A stretch of 64,000 nucleotides of DNA, from positions 1 through 64,000 of the forward strand of contig JAYMTL010000090.1 of assembly GCA_036897445.1 (NCBI GenBank), given 5' to 3'. Below the pieces are notes generated by a model. It made no database searches and had not been told where the DNA came from. It was given only the letters and a program-made list of their open reading frames with translations. Below are positions 24,911 through 37,813 of the stretch, piece after piece. Each line of letters opens with the position of its first letter. Within the stretch, counting starts at the first letter, position 1. Both the position numbers and the translations under genes were made by a program. The DNA is from Pelargonium tetragonum (lineage: Eukaryota > Streptophyta > Magnoliopsida > Geraniales > Geraniaceae).

Positions 24911-27900
24911 GCCATTTAGAAAAAGAATATAGTGAAAAAGGAGCTTCGCTTAAAAGACAAATTGACTTCACTAAACTAAGTGAATTCTAAAAATTGATAG
25001 TTCAACGGAAGCAGATGAAGGAATTCTCGTCACAGTTTAGGATAACAAGCGCGCCCAAAACCCATTACTGAGGGTAGGAGCTAAGACCCCCCCTGGAATT
25101 TCTCTCAAAAACTTTCCTAATAGGGATAGGGAAAACCCCAAAATCTGTTATTCACAAAAACATCAAGGTAATATACCTAACTTTGCCTATTATTAGGGAC
25201 TTTCTCGAAAGAGTACCACTAAAGGCTTACGTACTTTTTGACCTACCAAAGCAATGGCTTCTAAAGGGGCCTCTTAAGACTTAAGTAATATAAGGCATTA
25301 GCTCGGCTAGAAAGCAAACCTATTCCCTATGCTTGATAATACATTATCATTTCTTGTTTAGAGACTACGGTAAGAACCTCAATTAGCAAACTCTTTATTA
25401 ACTAAAAAAACTGAAATCCAAGAATCAAGAGTAAGAAACCCTTTCCATTTTATATTAGCTTCTCCTTACTCCGTCGGATAACCTCGGATTGTTTCAGGAT
25501 TCTGTCGGGTCTCTTGCTAGCTTTCTTTATCTTTAAGGAGGAATCGGCAAATCAAAAAAGGGTACACTCTTGCTTTAAAAGGGGTCTTTTTTGAACTTAA
25601 TCTATTAGTAGATTTAGGAAAAGCCTTCATTTTGCTTCTACATCTTAATTGGGTGAGACTCCTTCTACAACAACAAGACTCCAACTAAGGCACTTGTTTC
25701 TTATCTCCTGGGATACCCCTGAACAGTAAAGTTAATAAAAAAACAAGCGTATAGGATCCTTTTCTTGTAAATAAGATTTGAACTGTCCTATAATTAAGCC
25801 CTGTCTGTTTATAAATGTACTTATTCCTAAATTTGAGTTTCCTAGTACTTGCTAGAGCGGCTCTCAGTGCTCCTGACTTTGTTATCAATACTAAGTAGGA
25901 CTCTCCTTATATAAGTGCTTTCTTGTTCTATTTAAAAAAGCGCTTTCCCTAGTTAACTATTTCAGTAAGTTTAGTAAATCAGGGGGAGCGGTAGAATATT
26001 TAAAATAAAGAGGGATTGCTGCTTTAGCTAGTTAAGAAATTTCATTATAGCTGTGCCTAAATCGGTAATGTATGCAATGGCTATTAGCCCTTTGATAGAA
26101 ATCGTGTAACAGGAGTCCTTGTTGAAACAGATTCTTGTTAGAAGCCCCCTTCCTTTGCTCTAATTCAAGCTTGTAGTTTTCCCTTTTTTTTTCTATAGAA
26201 GAAAAGCTATTCAAGTGTATTAAGAAGCGTCAAAATTCTTAATATTGGTTAGGGTAAAACGCTAAGCTAGCTTCAGCACTCCAGTATAAGCCCTTACGTA
26301 TAAACAAATTTGGGTCGGTACTACACAACAATACGCGTCTTTAAACGGGTTTCTCTTCTTCTTTGTTTCTTATAAGACTTGGTTTTAGTTGGGCACTTTG
26401 AACACAGCATAGGTGATACCCTGAGTTGTTAGATTTGGATCTTTAATTTAAGACAGGCCTATTCTATTGGAAATCTGTTAGATTGCTAAATCACGAAAGG
26501 GCGCGAGGATAAGCCGGGAATCGAGGTGGTTCCCTTTTTTAGTAAAACTAACCTAAAAATCCCACTCGTACTTTTCTTTCTTTTTGTAAAACAACCTTGT
26601 CCCTAAGCCTAGCTACTACCTGCGGTTATGCTAAAAAACTATACCTCCCACCAAGATTGACGGATTAAATAGCATAAAATTTGAACCATATGTGTGCTTT
26701 GCCAAAAGGGACCCAGATTGCACTCGTATCTAATCTTGCAAGTCCTACAGCTCTCAGCTATTATTATTAACAAAAAGTCATAAGGTTTCCTCTTATTTTG
26801 TTTTCCCGAAACAACATACTATAAAAAGAAAAGTTAACTCGGATTCAAGTCTAGGAATTTTATACTCCTGCGTAGAAATATTTGCCTTTGTCTAATAAAC
26901 TTTACCCCTTATGCGTAATCCTGTAAATCCCTTTTTTCTTTGAAACAGGGAGCTCTAAAAAAGGGTTGGGTGCTCCCACTATTTTAAAATCCCTACGCTT
27001 ATACTAGATACTGGATTTAGTAAACCAAGAAACTAACTTCAACCATTATAAGACAAGCTCTTCCCAATTACTAGAGGATCCGGGTAAGTGCTAAGCTACT
27101 ACTAAAGAACGTTACTTGACAATAAAAAAGAACCAGGTCGGGCTAAAACCAGTTAAGATAATCTTGAGGGTCCCGCTCCAGTACTACTTAAAGCAAATTT
27201 TAGAAAAGAACTCCGTAATTTGGTTAACAAGTTTCCTAGAAGTCTGGCATCCCTTTTTATTTTAGACTTTTTTACTATACAGTAAAGGCATTATACAATA
27301 ACTCCTATTAGTCAGGTAGGAGTGAAGACTGCTCGGGGGCTATGAGTACTTCTAATAAGGTAAGGAATTGAAGGAATACCCGCAATCCTGCCCTAGTAAT
27401 TAAAAGGAAAAGTAGTCCAGGAGTAGTAAAACTAAGTTAAAATGAAATCCGGAGAAGTTTATTTCCCGTAAAAGTAATGAGTTCCTGCTTTCTTCTGTTA
27501 CAAGCTTCCTTTTAGGATTCCATAATTAGTACTGAATTAAGATAGGTAATATTATAATATAAAGAAAGGACTGTGCCCTCAAAGGACTCCATTAGATCCA
27601 GGGGAAGTTAGTATAGAAAAAGGTGGAGCTTCTTTATAGCTTTATAGAAGGTTATGCTTTTGGTTCCTTACATCCCGGGGTCCTGCTAAAAAAGAAACAA
27701 CTAGTTATAAAGCGAGCCCCTTTACTAGTGTAGCCGGGATCGGATTGGCCGCTATTTCTTACACTTTATATAGCGTAGCGATCAAGACTAGCTTAGGCAC
27801 TTGAGTAGTTTTGACTTTTACAGTTTTCTGAAGAAAAGGAGTATCCCTTAAAACCTAAATATATTTCAAAAAGAGTCTAATTAGAAGGTTACGGAGGAAT

Positions 27901-30900
27901 ACTAACTTAGCAACATACAAAGTATTATAGTACAGCCCGTGGTTAACGCTTGAAAGTTACTTGTATAAATTCAAAATTGAAATCTCGGGGATTCTAAACG
28001 GATATCGGATCGAGCAAGATTAAACAGATAACTTCAGAAACCTCGTCAATGCGCCCTTTTATGATTACTCACCCTTGATTTAGTTTGTAGTTAGCCTCGT
28101 TTACAGGGGTATAAAAAGTTCTTAACCAGGAGGATACCCCGATATATTCTTAAAAGGTTTTCTATAACAGATGAATAGCCAGACAGGGACATAAGGTAAC
28201 GGAAAAAACTTCCCCGAGGCGCTTACGAATTAATTATAGAACCAGTGCCTTATAGATAAGAAATTTTATATGAGAAGAATGCGTTACTTCCTACTTTGTT
28301 CCAAACCCTCCTAGCCTAGGAACCCGAATATAGCAGGCAAAGCGGGATGTCTTAGAAATTTACAAGTATATTTTCAGGATCTTCCTTGACAAAATTAGAA
28401 AGCCCACCAGAAAAGGGATTTACGTTAAGTAGTTGCCCCCTAGTGGTGTAAAAAAAGAGTTTTTTAAACTAATATCTATACAGCGTGGGTTGAGCTATAA
28501 AGGGAAACCCTACAAGATCGAGAAAGCTAAAAGAGTTCCCTTTTGTTTGCTACGGATAAGTCACATAAAAATGAAACATTATCATATTTGGGAGTTATAA
28601 GGAACACTTACACTTCTTAGCTTGCAAAAGAGGGGTCCCTTCAACTGTATAAGTTATTTTGGGTTTTTCGAGGGAAGTCTAGGCGATCTACTAGAGTCCT
28701 TTTTAAGGCTCACTATTACAGGGGTTTTAACCTAATACGGAATACCCATCCCTGGAAGACTAAAAAAAGGAAGAATTCTACTCTACACGTATATAAATCT
28801 GTGTCTTAAGTATTACTATAGCACTCAACGCTCGAATGTCTACGATTTGAAAAAATTAACGCTACTCTTATTATAATCAGATTCTACTTATTTAAATTAA
28901 AAGGGTTAGAATAGATTTGAACTTATCTTCGTATATCCTGCATGCAATAAGGGTTTTCAAAAACTTAAAAATGTCCTTTTTGTAAATTACGGGTTAAAGA
29001 AACTTTTAATAAAACAGGATTACTGAGTATTGCACTGACTTTTCGCGTATCTTAGAGTTAGAGGCTGTAATGTATTGTTTACTGAACTCCGTTTTCTAAC
29101 ATTTCAGATAGTTAGGAGGCTTTTTTCACGAGTAGCCTAGAAACTTTGCCTAGTAGCAGCAAGGGTTACCCAATATAAATTCATTACAAGATTTAAGAAA
29201 ATTCGAGGGTTATAAAACACCTTGAAAAGGAACGAAAATGAAAGAAATGCATGGCGCTTTTAAACGCGAGATAGGCCCCGCCATAGAAGGCGGTACCCCT
29301 ATACAGCCCACTTTATAGACCGATATGAAGGCTTATTAACGAGAGTTGGATAATCAAGCATAAGTTTTCATTTAGGAAATCGGAGTAATCGTAGGATACA
29401 CAATTAAAGCAAGCGTCAAACTAGAGCACTCTAAATTTCACAAGCCGTAATATCAAGGAATCCCGTCGGTAGACCCAAGAATCCTATGTAATTAAGAAAC
29501 CCTTTCATTTTAGTATACTCAAATCAATTATATATAACTCACCTTAGTGCAGTGGAAGCGGAAAATGCAAAATTCTAATCACATTCTCATAACCCATAAC
29601 AAAAAAGCAATTCACGAGGGTAAATGAAACCTAGATCCAGGGGTGACAAAGCGCTAAACTACCAAAAAGCTTATTATGGACCTGTTGTCCTAAAGTTCAA
29701 GAATTTACTTCACTTTCTTTCTAAATACAGGGTTCTTTGGAATAAGGAGAATTAGGAATAAATGTTATACAGATAAAAAAATTCCCATTCCACTTGCTAA
29801 AATATACACTACCCCCGAAAGAATAAAGCTTTACTAATTTATTCGGAGTAAATAACACAAGGGTTGATGAGAGACTTTCAAACAAGCTAAAGCAGTATTC
29901 AAAGCGAGAATTGCACTAACTAAACCAGAGTAAAAGCCCGCCAAAAGATGTTAACTAAAATTCAAGCTGAAAGAGAAGGGGCGGATTTACCATTAAGAAG
30001 GAAATTTTGACTCTTATTATTTTATTCAAAATTTATTTCACCCTTTTGGTTGGGCAAAGCGTTATCCTGAATACAACATTAGTTGAGTCTAACTTAGAAT
30101 AAAGCCATGTGTTATATAAAGGAACTAGTAAAAGAGTGAAGAATTGAACTATATTCTGGAAAAACATGAAATCCCCTTCGCTTACTCATCGACTAACCCC
30201 AATTAAGTATCACTTCAGCAAGCTGGGTTTTGTAATAAGCTTGACTTTAATTACCTTTTATATCCCTTTTCAAAGTGCTAAACGAGACGAAACCCAAGTC
30301 CTTTGATGTTGATATATTTCTACTAAAAAATACACTTGGGGGATGGATTTCTGATACAAACTAAAAGAGTTCCAAGGCATATAAACCGCGGGGTAACCTT
30401 GAAAAGTAAACAGTCTATAAATTTGAATTTAATAGAACTTCACAACAAAAATGGCCTCTGAACTTCTTAGTTATACACCGGGTAAAGAAACTCCGACTAA
30501 AGTTCAAAAAGGGGATCGTATAAACCACAAAAAAGAATCTTAAGAATTGAGGGATCCCTGCCAAAGCATTCCGAGAGAAGTCAAACTAGACCTGTACGAA
30601 CAAATTTCGAAAGTAGTAATAAAAAAAGTTTTTCTGTAGCTTTATACTTAGGAAGAGCGTACTCTATAAAACGAGGCATATCCCTAAAAAGAAACAACTT
30701 TCTATTCTATAATTCTATAAAAACCAGTTAAAAGCACAGTCGCCGAGTGGATTTTCCTGCAATCCAGGCTTGTTTTGTTGTATCGGGTATAAGAGTGAAA
30801 TTTCCTTGTAAAATGTTAATAGGCCCCAGTAAGAGATAAAAGGATCGGAAGGACGTAGCTTAGGTATAAGACAGGGGCTGCAATATAATTAGAATCCTGC

Positions 30901-30960
30901 CTTTCCTTGCTGGTAAGAAAGAATTTAGGAACCATTCTGTAAGGTAGGAGCAGCCGCCCT
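24911..30960. other. gene-free stretch; A-rich plus strand near its end
   Basis: Two minus-strand frames of 67 and 60 codons (25685-25888, 26032-26214) match nothing; from 26.2 to 30.9 kb no frame reaches 60 codons. GGATCC is at 25754-25759, 27076-27081 and 30552-30557; a seven-C run is at 25087-25093; GGTACC near 29291. About 29.3-30.7 kb the plus strand is A-rich (29881-29940 has 27 A and 9 T). Confidence 0.55.
30550..30559. repeat. perfect GC-cluster palindrome AGGGATCCCT, copy 1
   Basis: A 10-bp perfect palindrome that is repeated exactly at 31472-31481, 922 bp away. The flanks differ. It is one of the cleanest examples of the GC-rich clusters scattered through the window. Confidence 0.6.
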
Positions 30961-30977
30961 TAATATCTAAGATATTA
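30961..30977. repeat. short AT palindrome
   Basis: TAATATCT and AGATATTA pair across a single A. Palindromes of this size are expected a few times by chance in 64 kb. It shares the TATCT/AGATA core with those at 52308 and 59762. Confidence 0.35.
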
Positions 30978-31471
30978 CCTAGAAAAAGAAATTTCATAAA
31001 AAGGAATTATCCTTCCGCTTTGTGCAAGAATCTTTATAAAAATGCGGCCCTTTTAAGATTAAGAGAATAAGGTAATGTAAGCATCATCCAGGCCTCCTGT
31101 TCACTAAAGCTCCTTATTCATTATATATTGTACTTACTCGTTAAGATTAAGAAACATGTAGTAGCAAACATTGCTGATGAAAGGCCCTCCTTGTTATTGG
31201 ATGCTACACCCTTAAGGAATTCAACTAAACGTTAACTTAGTAAGAAACGGAACGGCACTTTTACCCCTTAGGTTTACCAATTCCTGATATTACTAGAATT
31301 CCCTGATACTAAAACAAGCATTATAGGAAACCCTTGTGTGTTCATTTCCTAATTAAGATTCTTATTAGAGTTTTTCCTAGTTCGTTAGGAATTCTTGCTT
31401 TTGATTACCTAGAATAAATCTTCCTTGGTAGCGAGTACACTCCTAAGATAGCTACTCCTTCTAAGTTTTAT

Positions 31472-31481
31472 AGGGATCCCT
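31472..31481. repeat. perfect GC-cluster palindrome AGGGATCCCT, copy 2
   Basis: The same 10-bp perfect palindrome as at 30550-30559, in different flanking sequence. Confidence 0.6.
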
Positions 31482-34400
31482 TTAGTCCTAATTGCCAGGG
31501 CACTGCTTCAACTCTAGCTTGATAACCTTACTAATCTCGGGAATTTGAGAGGTAAGATCCTCTTAAGGTTTCAGTAAGATATAGGTTCTAATCCCATAGC
31601 ACTTCATAAATTCAAATAAAAGTTTAACTTTCGAGCTCTCGACCTTGCTAGATTTCATTAGCTTTACCCCTCATTTTCTTGATTATCTAAAAAGGGGAAC
31701 CCTGAGATCATAGGAACATAGGCGCTTCCCTTACTTTAAACAGCTGTTTCAACTTAAACTTCAGGAATAAAACAAGGTATTCTTCAGAATAATTATACAG
31801 AAAAAAGGAAAAACTTTAAGGAATTTAAATGCTTTCCATTTGGCCTTGTTAACTAAGAAGTTAGGCACATGCACAAGCAAATAACACCTCTATTTATACT
31901 AGTATCCAAATAAACCCTAGGAAAACCTTATAGCCACCACCAATTGCTTACCTTGTTTTATACCCTTATTCAAAATACTCTTCAGAATACCCTGTTTCTT
32001 ATGCACTATACCCTTTTTTTAAGTAGTCTTTCTTGATCAAAAGATTTGGCATTTGATGTAAAAATTTCAAAGTAGGTCTCACTTTCAAGTTGGGATTTCG
32101 CGTATGTTTCATGGCTAGCAAAAATTTATATCTGGTCTTTTAAATTGTAAAGTTAAAAATCCATTGGTTTACGCATCTTATCCTCGGTTTTAGTTTTCGG
32201 GAATTTCCTTGTGAGTAATCACTAAACTTTCTTTGTATTGTATAAAAGCAACTATATTAACAGTTGTCAATAAAACTTGACTATTCCAAAGTTATGAGTC
32301 TCTGTAGAATTTTTGTAAGCACCTCGCAGTATAAAGTGGGCTTTGTTCTTTGGCTATTATAACAAACTCTGAGCAAGGATCAAGTCAAGTTGAAAAATTC
32401 TAATTTGTTTTTTAAGGGTTATAATTTCAAATTAAAACTGAGTCTTCCTTCTAGAACTTAGAATCCGGTATCCGCTTCACAGAATGCTCCTTCTATCATA
32501 AACTAAATGAATTTAGTTTATGCCTATCCGAGTAGTAAGAACAAGCTTTTGAGTCTTTTTTACGACTTAGGATCAGGACCACCTTCTTAATGTAGCATTC
32601 GTGTAATATATTCTTACTACAATTTGATTACGGATATTCTGTATACCTTCTATTTGGACATATTTCATAGACTAGACCTTATTTAAACTTATAGACCCGT
32701 TCGAGTAAACTGATTCTAAGGCCTTTAGCCTAGACTGCTTAGTATCCCTTTACTTTCCGATTTTCTTTGTTTTACTTCGGTTTTCGTGGGTCTGCTAATA
32801 TCTAAATCCCATAAAAATTGCATTTACTTTTTAAGAGTTCTCTCATAATATCAAAAGGGAGTATACTCAGTCAGATATGAAAGCTTTTTTTTCCAGTTTC
32901 GCCTAGCTTCCGTGAAGTAAGGTTTAAAAACCGTTATAAGGGGGCTGCCCGAGTAGGTGAGTATTTTCTAAAAATTATTCAGGAAAAATATATATCAAAT
33001 CTCAGGAAATCCCCTCTTATAGTGCAACCAAGGCCCTTGTATATCTTGTAAAAGCAAACCTAATTAAACTTAATATGTTATTAACTTTTTCTACAACAGT
33101 CCTTTGTAGATTTCTCCGAGCCAGCGCTTCTTTCTACTTAAAGTCTAGGGGAATTCCAGATAAATTATAAAGATAGGAAGCCTCCTTGCCGGACCTCATT
33201 AAAAAGAGGATCCTTGTAGTTTTTACCTTATATAAAGCTTAACAGGTATGAATTCAACTTAACGAAGAACCCTTTTGTCAGGCATGAGAAAACTTGTGCT
33301 ACACCCAGTAAAGACTCCCAGGTTAAAGGAATGCTCAAAATAATAGGAGTACTCCGAGTTTATTAGGTTAGGTTTAAAACTCATATGAAAAGAGCTATGC
33401 ACTGAGTCAACTATCAAAGTTATATATTCCTCTAAAATTAAGCACTCTCGTGTATTGAAGGAATTCTTAGTAATAGAAAAAGAATAAGTAGTTCCAGAGG
33501 AGCACCCCAAACTTTATTTACAAAGATGTCATTATATGAGTTTTTAGTAAATTTGAATTATAGAACTCCTTGAAGATCAAAGGAAAAGAGGAGTTGAAAC
33601 CTGACGAATAGACCCCTATTCATTCAGTATGCCTGTTACGTTTTACAAGAGAGATTTTTGGGGAGTTTAAAATGAGTATCCAGGCAAAAGAGCGTAGTTC
33701 ATACGCCTAATTATAGGATACTTTGGCAGGGTGCTGCTATAAAAAGGAAACGAGACTAGACCACTTCCGTACGTTATGCCTTAGACGGCAAAAGAAGTCA
33801 AAGTCCCCTTGCAAAACTTTTTTGAAAAGGAACACCCTTCTTTTTATAGAAAATTTTTTGTCTACCTTGTGTTTCTAGAAGAGACTTCCTGTTTAAGGTA
33901 AACCCATAGCCTGTTATAAAGTAATTCATTGAAATCTAGTTTTTCAACAAAGATAATAAAATCGCATACAAGTGCTTTTAATATTGTGTGCTGTGTCATA
34001 GTTACGACGGAGCTCCCTCTCTTTATAACCTAGTACGTTCAATAAAAAGGCTAATAATTTCTTTTAAGACTTTATTCAAAGGAAACCCCTAAGGCAGAAT
34101 AAAACCTTGCAAGCTGTAGGACAAAAAAGGGTCATACCTAGAACGAATCCCTATTAGTTTTGACTTTTAAACTAAACGAATTCCCTGCGGCTTATATTTC
34201 TTTCTGCATTTACCTGTTAGAACATTCGACTTATTTTAACAAGAATATCCTTTTTCGGATAAGCTGTTACTAGGACCCCTTAAAGTTTTCGAGATATAAA
34301 GAAACCTGAGTTTAGTTCATAAGGGGTACCCTACAAGATATTCTTTAATGAATATAATTATTTTCCGAGCTAACAAGTGTAAGAGCACCCCCACTTTATT

Positions 34401-35203
34401 TAAGTATGGGCTTTCCATTGAGAGCAGTTCAGATCTTAAGTAACTAGTAAATAATAAGAAGTTGCTGCTTATACTGCAAAGAAGCTTATGCTAGAAGTTA
34501 ACCTTTTACAAAGTTAGGGTAGTGCTATGAACCGAATGAGGCTTTATTTAATGCGTATCTTATTTAGAACAAAAATAGACTTAGGGGTATACTAAAGACT
34601 AACACGAGTTTATTTTATTATGCTTTTAACACATAGACACTCATAAAAAAGGCAAGCCCATTAATTCAGAGGGCTAGGTGTTGTCCGGGGACACTGTAAA
34701 AGGAATCCTTAATAGCACAAAAAGGATAGATTCGAAACCCTTAAGGAAAAATTTTTTATTTTCGCAAAGATTTTAGTATCTGCTTCTTGGGTAGCTTAGT
34801 GTAGTCTACCCATAGTTTTTCATTTTAAAATTAGACGGATAGGTGCGGTTAAGGTAAGGTTGTCCTCAAGCTAAGTAAGCTTTAGTACTATATTAATTAC
34901 AGGGCAAGTAAAGCCTTTTCGAGTACCCGGTTCGGGGTTCGTTCCTCTTAGTTAATATAAGTAAATAAGAATTCTAATCCCCTTTTCTAGGAATAAAGCA
35001 AGTTTAAGTGTTGTAAGATTTAGATTTATTATGGGTAACTCTGTTAAACTAAGCAAAAACTTAAACCTTTTGGCACTTCAAGAGGCACCTATAAACCTAT
35101 ATAACAAAGATTTTTCGACTCCTTAAAAAAGCAAAGAGATAAAAGTGAAAAGGGCTTCCCTTTCTATCACGATTAGCTTTTCAATGAGGGCCTTTTAACT
35201 TTT

Positions 35204-35218
35204 ACTGATATTATCAGT
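35204..35218. repeat. 15-nt near-perfect palindrome
   Basis: ACTGATA and TATCAGT pair across one T. It is followed by CAGTCC rather than a T-run, so it does not look like a terminator. Size is within chance expectation. Confidence 0.35.
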
Positions 35219-37426
35219 CAGTCCCCGACTAATAGATTAAAAGGAGTGTCCTATACGTGTTGTATCCTTTTCTTCAAGGTAAGGGTAGAACAAGTGAGTA
35301 AATACACAAGGTTCTCTATAAGGTCTAACTCAAAATCAGATGAGTAACATTTTGTTAGGGTAAGCTATAGTACTATTTCTAACATGGGCTATGACGATTT
35401 TTGCAGCTTACCTTACTAAAACTTTTTGGTCAAAGGGTTATCTAGTAAGGAGGTACCTAAATTTCTTTTTATACTACTCTATGGCGTTGATATTCTATAG
35501 TTAATGTATACCTCTTCTGAGAGAAGTACTTGAATCCAATGCCGGATAAAAAATATCTATAAATGAAATCCGGGGGTACTGCTAGACCCGGGTTTATTAC
35601 TAAAGGGGAACCCTGGCAGAGTAAGTCCGGGTAGCTTCGATTAAAGAATATCCGCCTTACTCGGAATAAAAAAGGGTGTCTTTTATATAATACCTGACTT
35701 TGTAAAGCGCGTAAATTTACGAGGGATGTGTAGCGACTAAAGATGCCTTAATAAGTATTCTTGGACTTGACAGTTTGATATTAAGTAATAAAAAGTTGCG
35801 TGTAAAAGTGTTCCAACAAGTCTAAGCGCTAAAGTAAGCCCCTATAAATTTCTCATTCAGTCTGCACCTTATAAAAAACCAAATAAGAAAGGGCACTAGC
35901 CAAGAGATATTCCTTTAATCTTTAATTCTGGTACTTCATTAATGCGACATAATTTTATAAAAACAAAGGGTGCGGAAAATCTTAGCCTAGCTGTGAACCT
36001 TTCTCACTGGAGAACTCTGTCTAAAAAGTAACTCGACCGGACATCACAGATTCGAAAAGAAATACGAATTACTAAAATTCATGGACAAAAGAAAAAAAGA
36101 CTAGAGTAAAAAAATACACCAACCAATATTTCGAAAGTTCACAAGGAATCTCTAGTTATAATTTTCTGGTTTACGCGAATTCCTCGGGGCTCTCTTTTGC
36201 ATTAAACTTAAGCAGAATTACTTCCTTTAATTAATATAAAAAAACCTACTAATTAGAATCTTTATCCGTTCTTAAGTTTTATAAGTATTTAACTTAATCC
36301 GGGGTCAATAGAGTCTTTTTTTGCCCCGGATACCGTAGGAAAGCTTTAGCATAACGGCAGTTTTTATCTTACCGAAGGGGAGGTTCACGGAGTCGCATCT
36401 TAGCGGGCTACTTTACATTCGACAAAGCAAAATCTAACTGAAGGGGCGTGCACGAGTTCCAATAGTTTTTTGTAGATAACGATAGCTGAATTCCTTTATT
36501 TACAAGAAATTTGTAAGATTAATATAGAATTTGCTTATTCGATACGACACGTCAATTTCAAAAAAGAGTTTTTTAGGATCTATTATTAACTTACTAGAAG
36601 AATCCGTTATCCCTAGTTATGATATTAATGATCCTTGTCTTTCTAAATCCCTTACTGAGACCTAGTAAAAGCGTTGGAAATTAGACATCAACTGGAGGCC
36701 CTATAATTTTCTGTTAGAACTTCTTTGGAATGCGCCGGTATCTTTAGGTTCAAAGCCGACCTGCTAGCAATTTGCAATAGGTCTCTCAAAATTCTACGCG
36801 CAGAAGAATTTAGGCTTTTTACTTGTCAAAGCTAACAGGGAGAGGTACCCCTTACTAAGAGAGTCTACTTTTATACTGCTAGTAGCCCCGATGATTACAA
36901 AAAAAGAAAGTGAGCTCTGCTTGTAGGAATACAGACCTAGTAGGGGCATTCAGGACTCTATTAAACTAAAGGCATCAAAATTTCATAGCAAAAACAGTAC
37001 TTCTAGTTGATCCGAAAAGGGACGTTGATGTTACAAGATCCCAGGTATAAAATCTTAGGGAATTACTACTACATTGTATAACTTAACTAATGAAGGGGAA
37101 CTCCATTTTTACAAGGGGCAAACTTTATTTAATAAAGCCGTCTACACAGAAATTTCTCATATAAATTCAAGACACGGGCTCTATATATTTGGAATAAAAC
37201 CCCGGTAGTTTCTTAAAGTGACCGCACTCCTGCCCTATGACGCTGGTAAATACCTCATTTCGTTGTTAAAAAACTTAATATAACTCAATACCAATTCAAT
37301 TCAAAATAACTTAGACTACTAAAGAACTCTTTCCTATTTTATGAGCTGCCCTTTTCCTAGAGTATTAAAAGACCTCCCTCTTTCTGCCCTTATACTTTAA
37401 ATTCCCCAAGGGATTTGGATTTTTAG

Positions 37427-37813
37427 TTAGCGCTTTATCTTTATACAAATAAGATTACTATATGGAATACTTATTAGGAACATAAGACTAAAAGTTCTTT
37501 TGGAGTAACTTATCCTAATCAACAAAAGCTCAGGTCGATCCAAAGTGTGTATATTCTTTTTTCTCAAACGGGTATTAAATCCACAGTAAAAGCCCTTTTT
37601 TATCTGATTAAGCAACCCAATTAGACTCGGTAATCCTACTACGTTTACTCTTAGGTTTCCCTTTAGTGAATTTACACGAGAAGTTAGCACACGAGGTCTA
37701 AATCTTTTATAAATATCCCTGACTTTATCAGTACCGAATCCCTTATTATTTTGGAACGGGTGTGCCCTTTCAAGACTTTCCCTACAAGGAAATTCTAGAC
37801 ATCCAAAGTTCAT
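37427..37813 (-). other. 128-codon open frame, longest in the window, probably not a gene
   Basis: The frame opens at an ATG (37813 downward) and reads 128 codons. The product is basic, with many Arg and Lys (RKKNIH, KIKR at the C-terminus). It contains a mildly hydrophobic C-terminal part (LMFLISIPYSNLICI, about residues 109-123). I see no catalytic motif, no repeat and no family resemblance. There is no gene-like neighbour on either side, and no clear ribosome-binding site. The length equals what I estimate for the longest chance frame in six frames of DNA with this base composition. A lineage-specific small protein cannot be excluded from sequence alone, but chance is the better explanation. 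Confidence 0.12.

Larger units (their letters stand above)
30978..37426. other. gene-free stretch with alternating strand composition
   Basis: No gene is visible; the one frame of note is 83 codons on the minus strand (33259-33510), Ser/Phe-rich and unrecognised. The plus strand is T-rich around 31.9-33.1 kb (32761-32820 has 28 T and 13 A). GGATCC is at 31474-31479 and 33208-33213. GGTACC-type clusters lie near 34325, 35452 and 36845. Several AT-rich patches end in GC clusters without a repeat unit. Confidence 0.55.
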
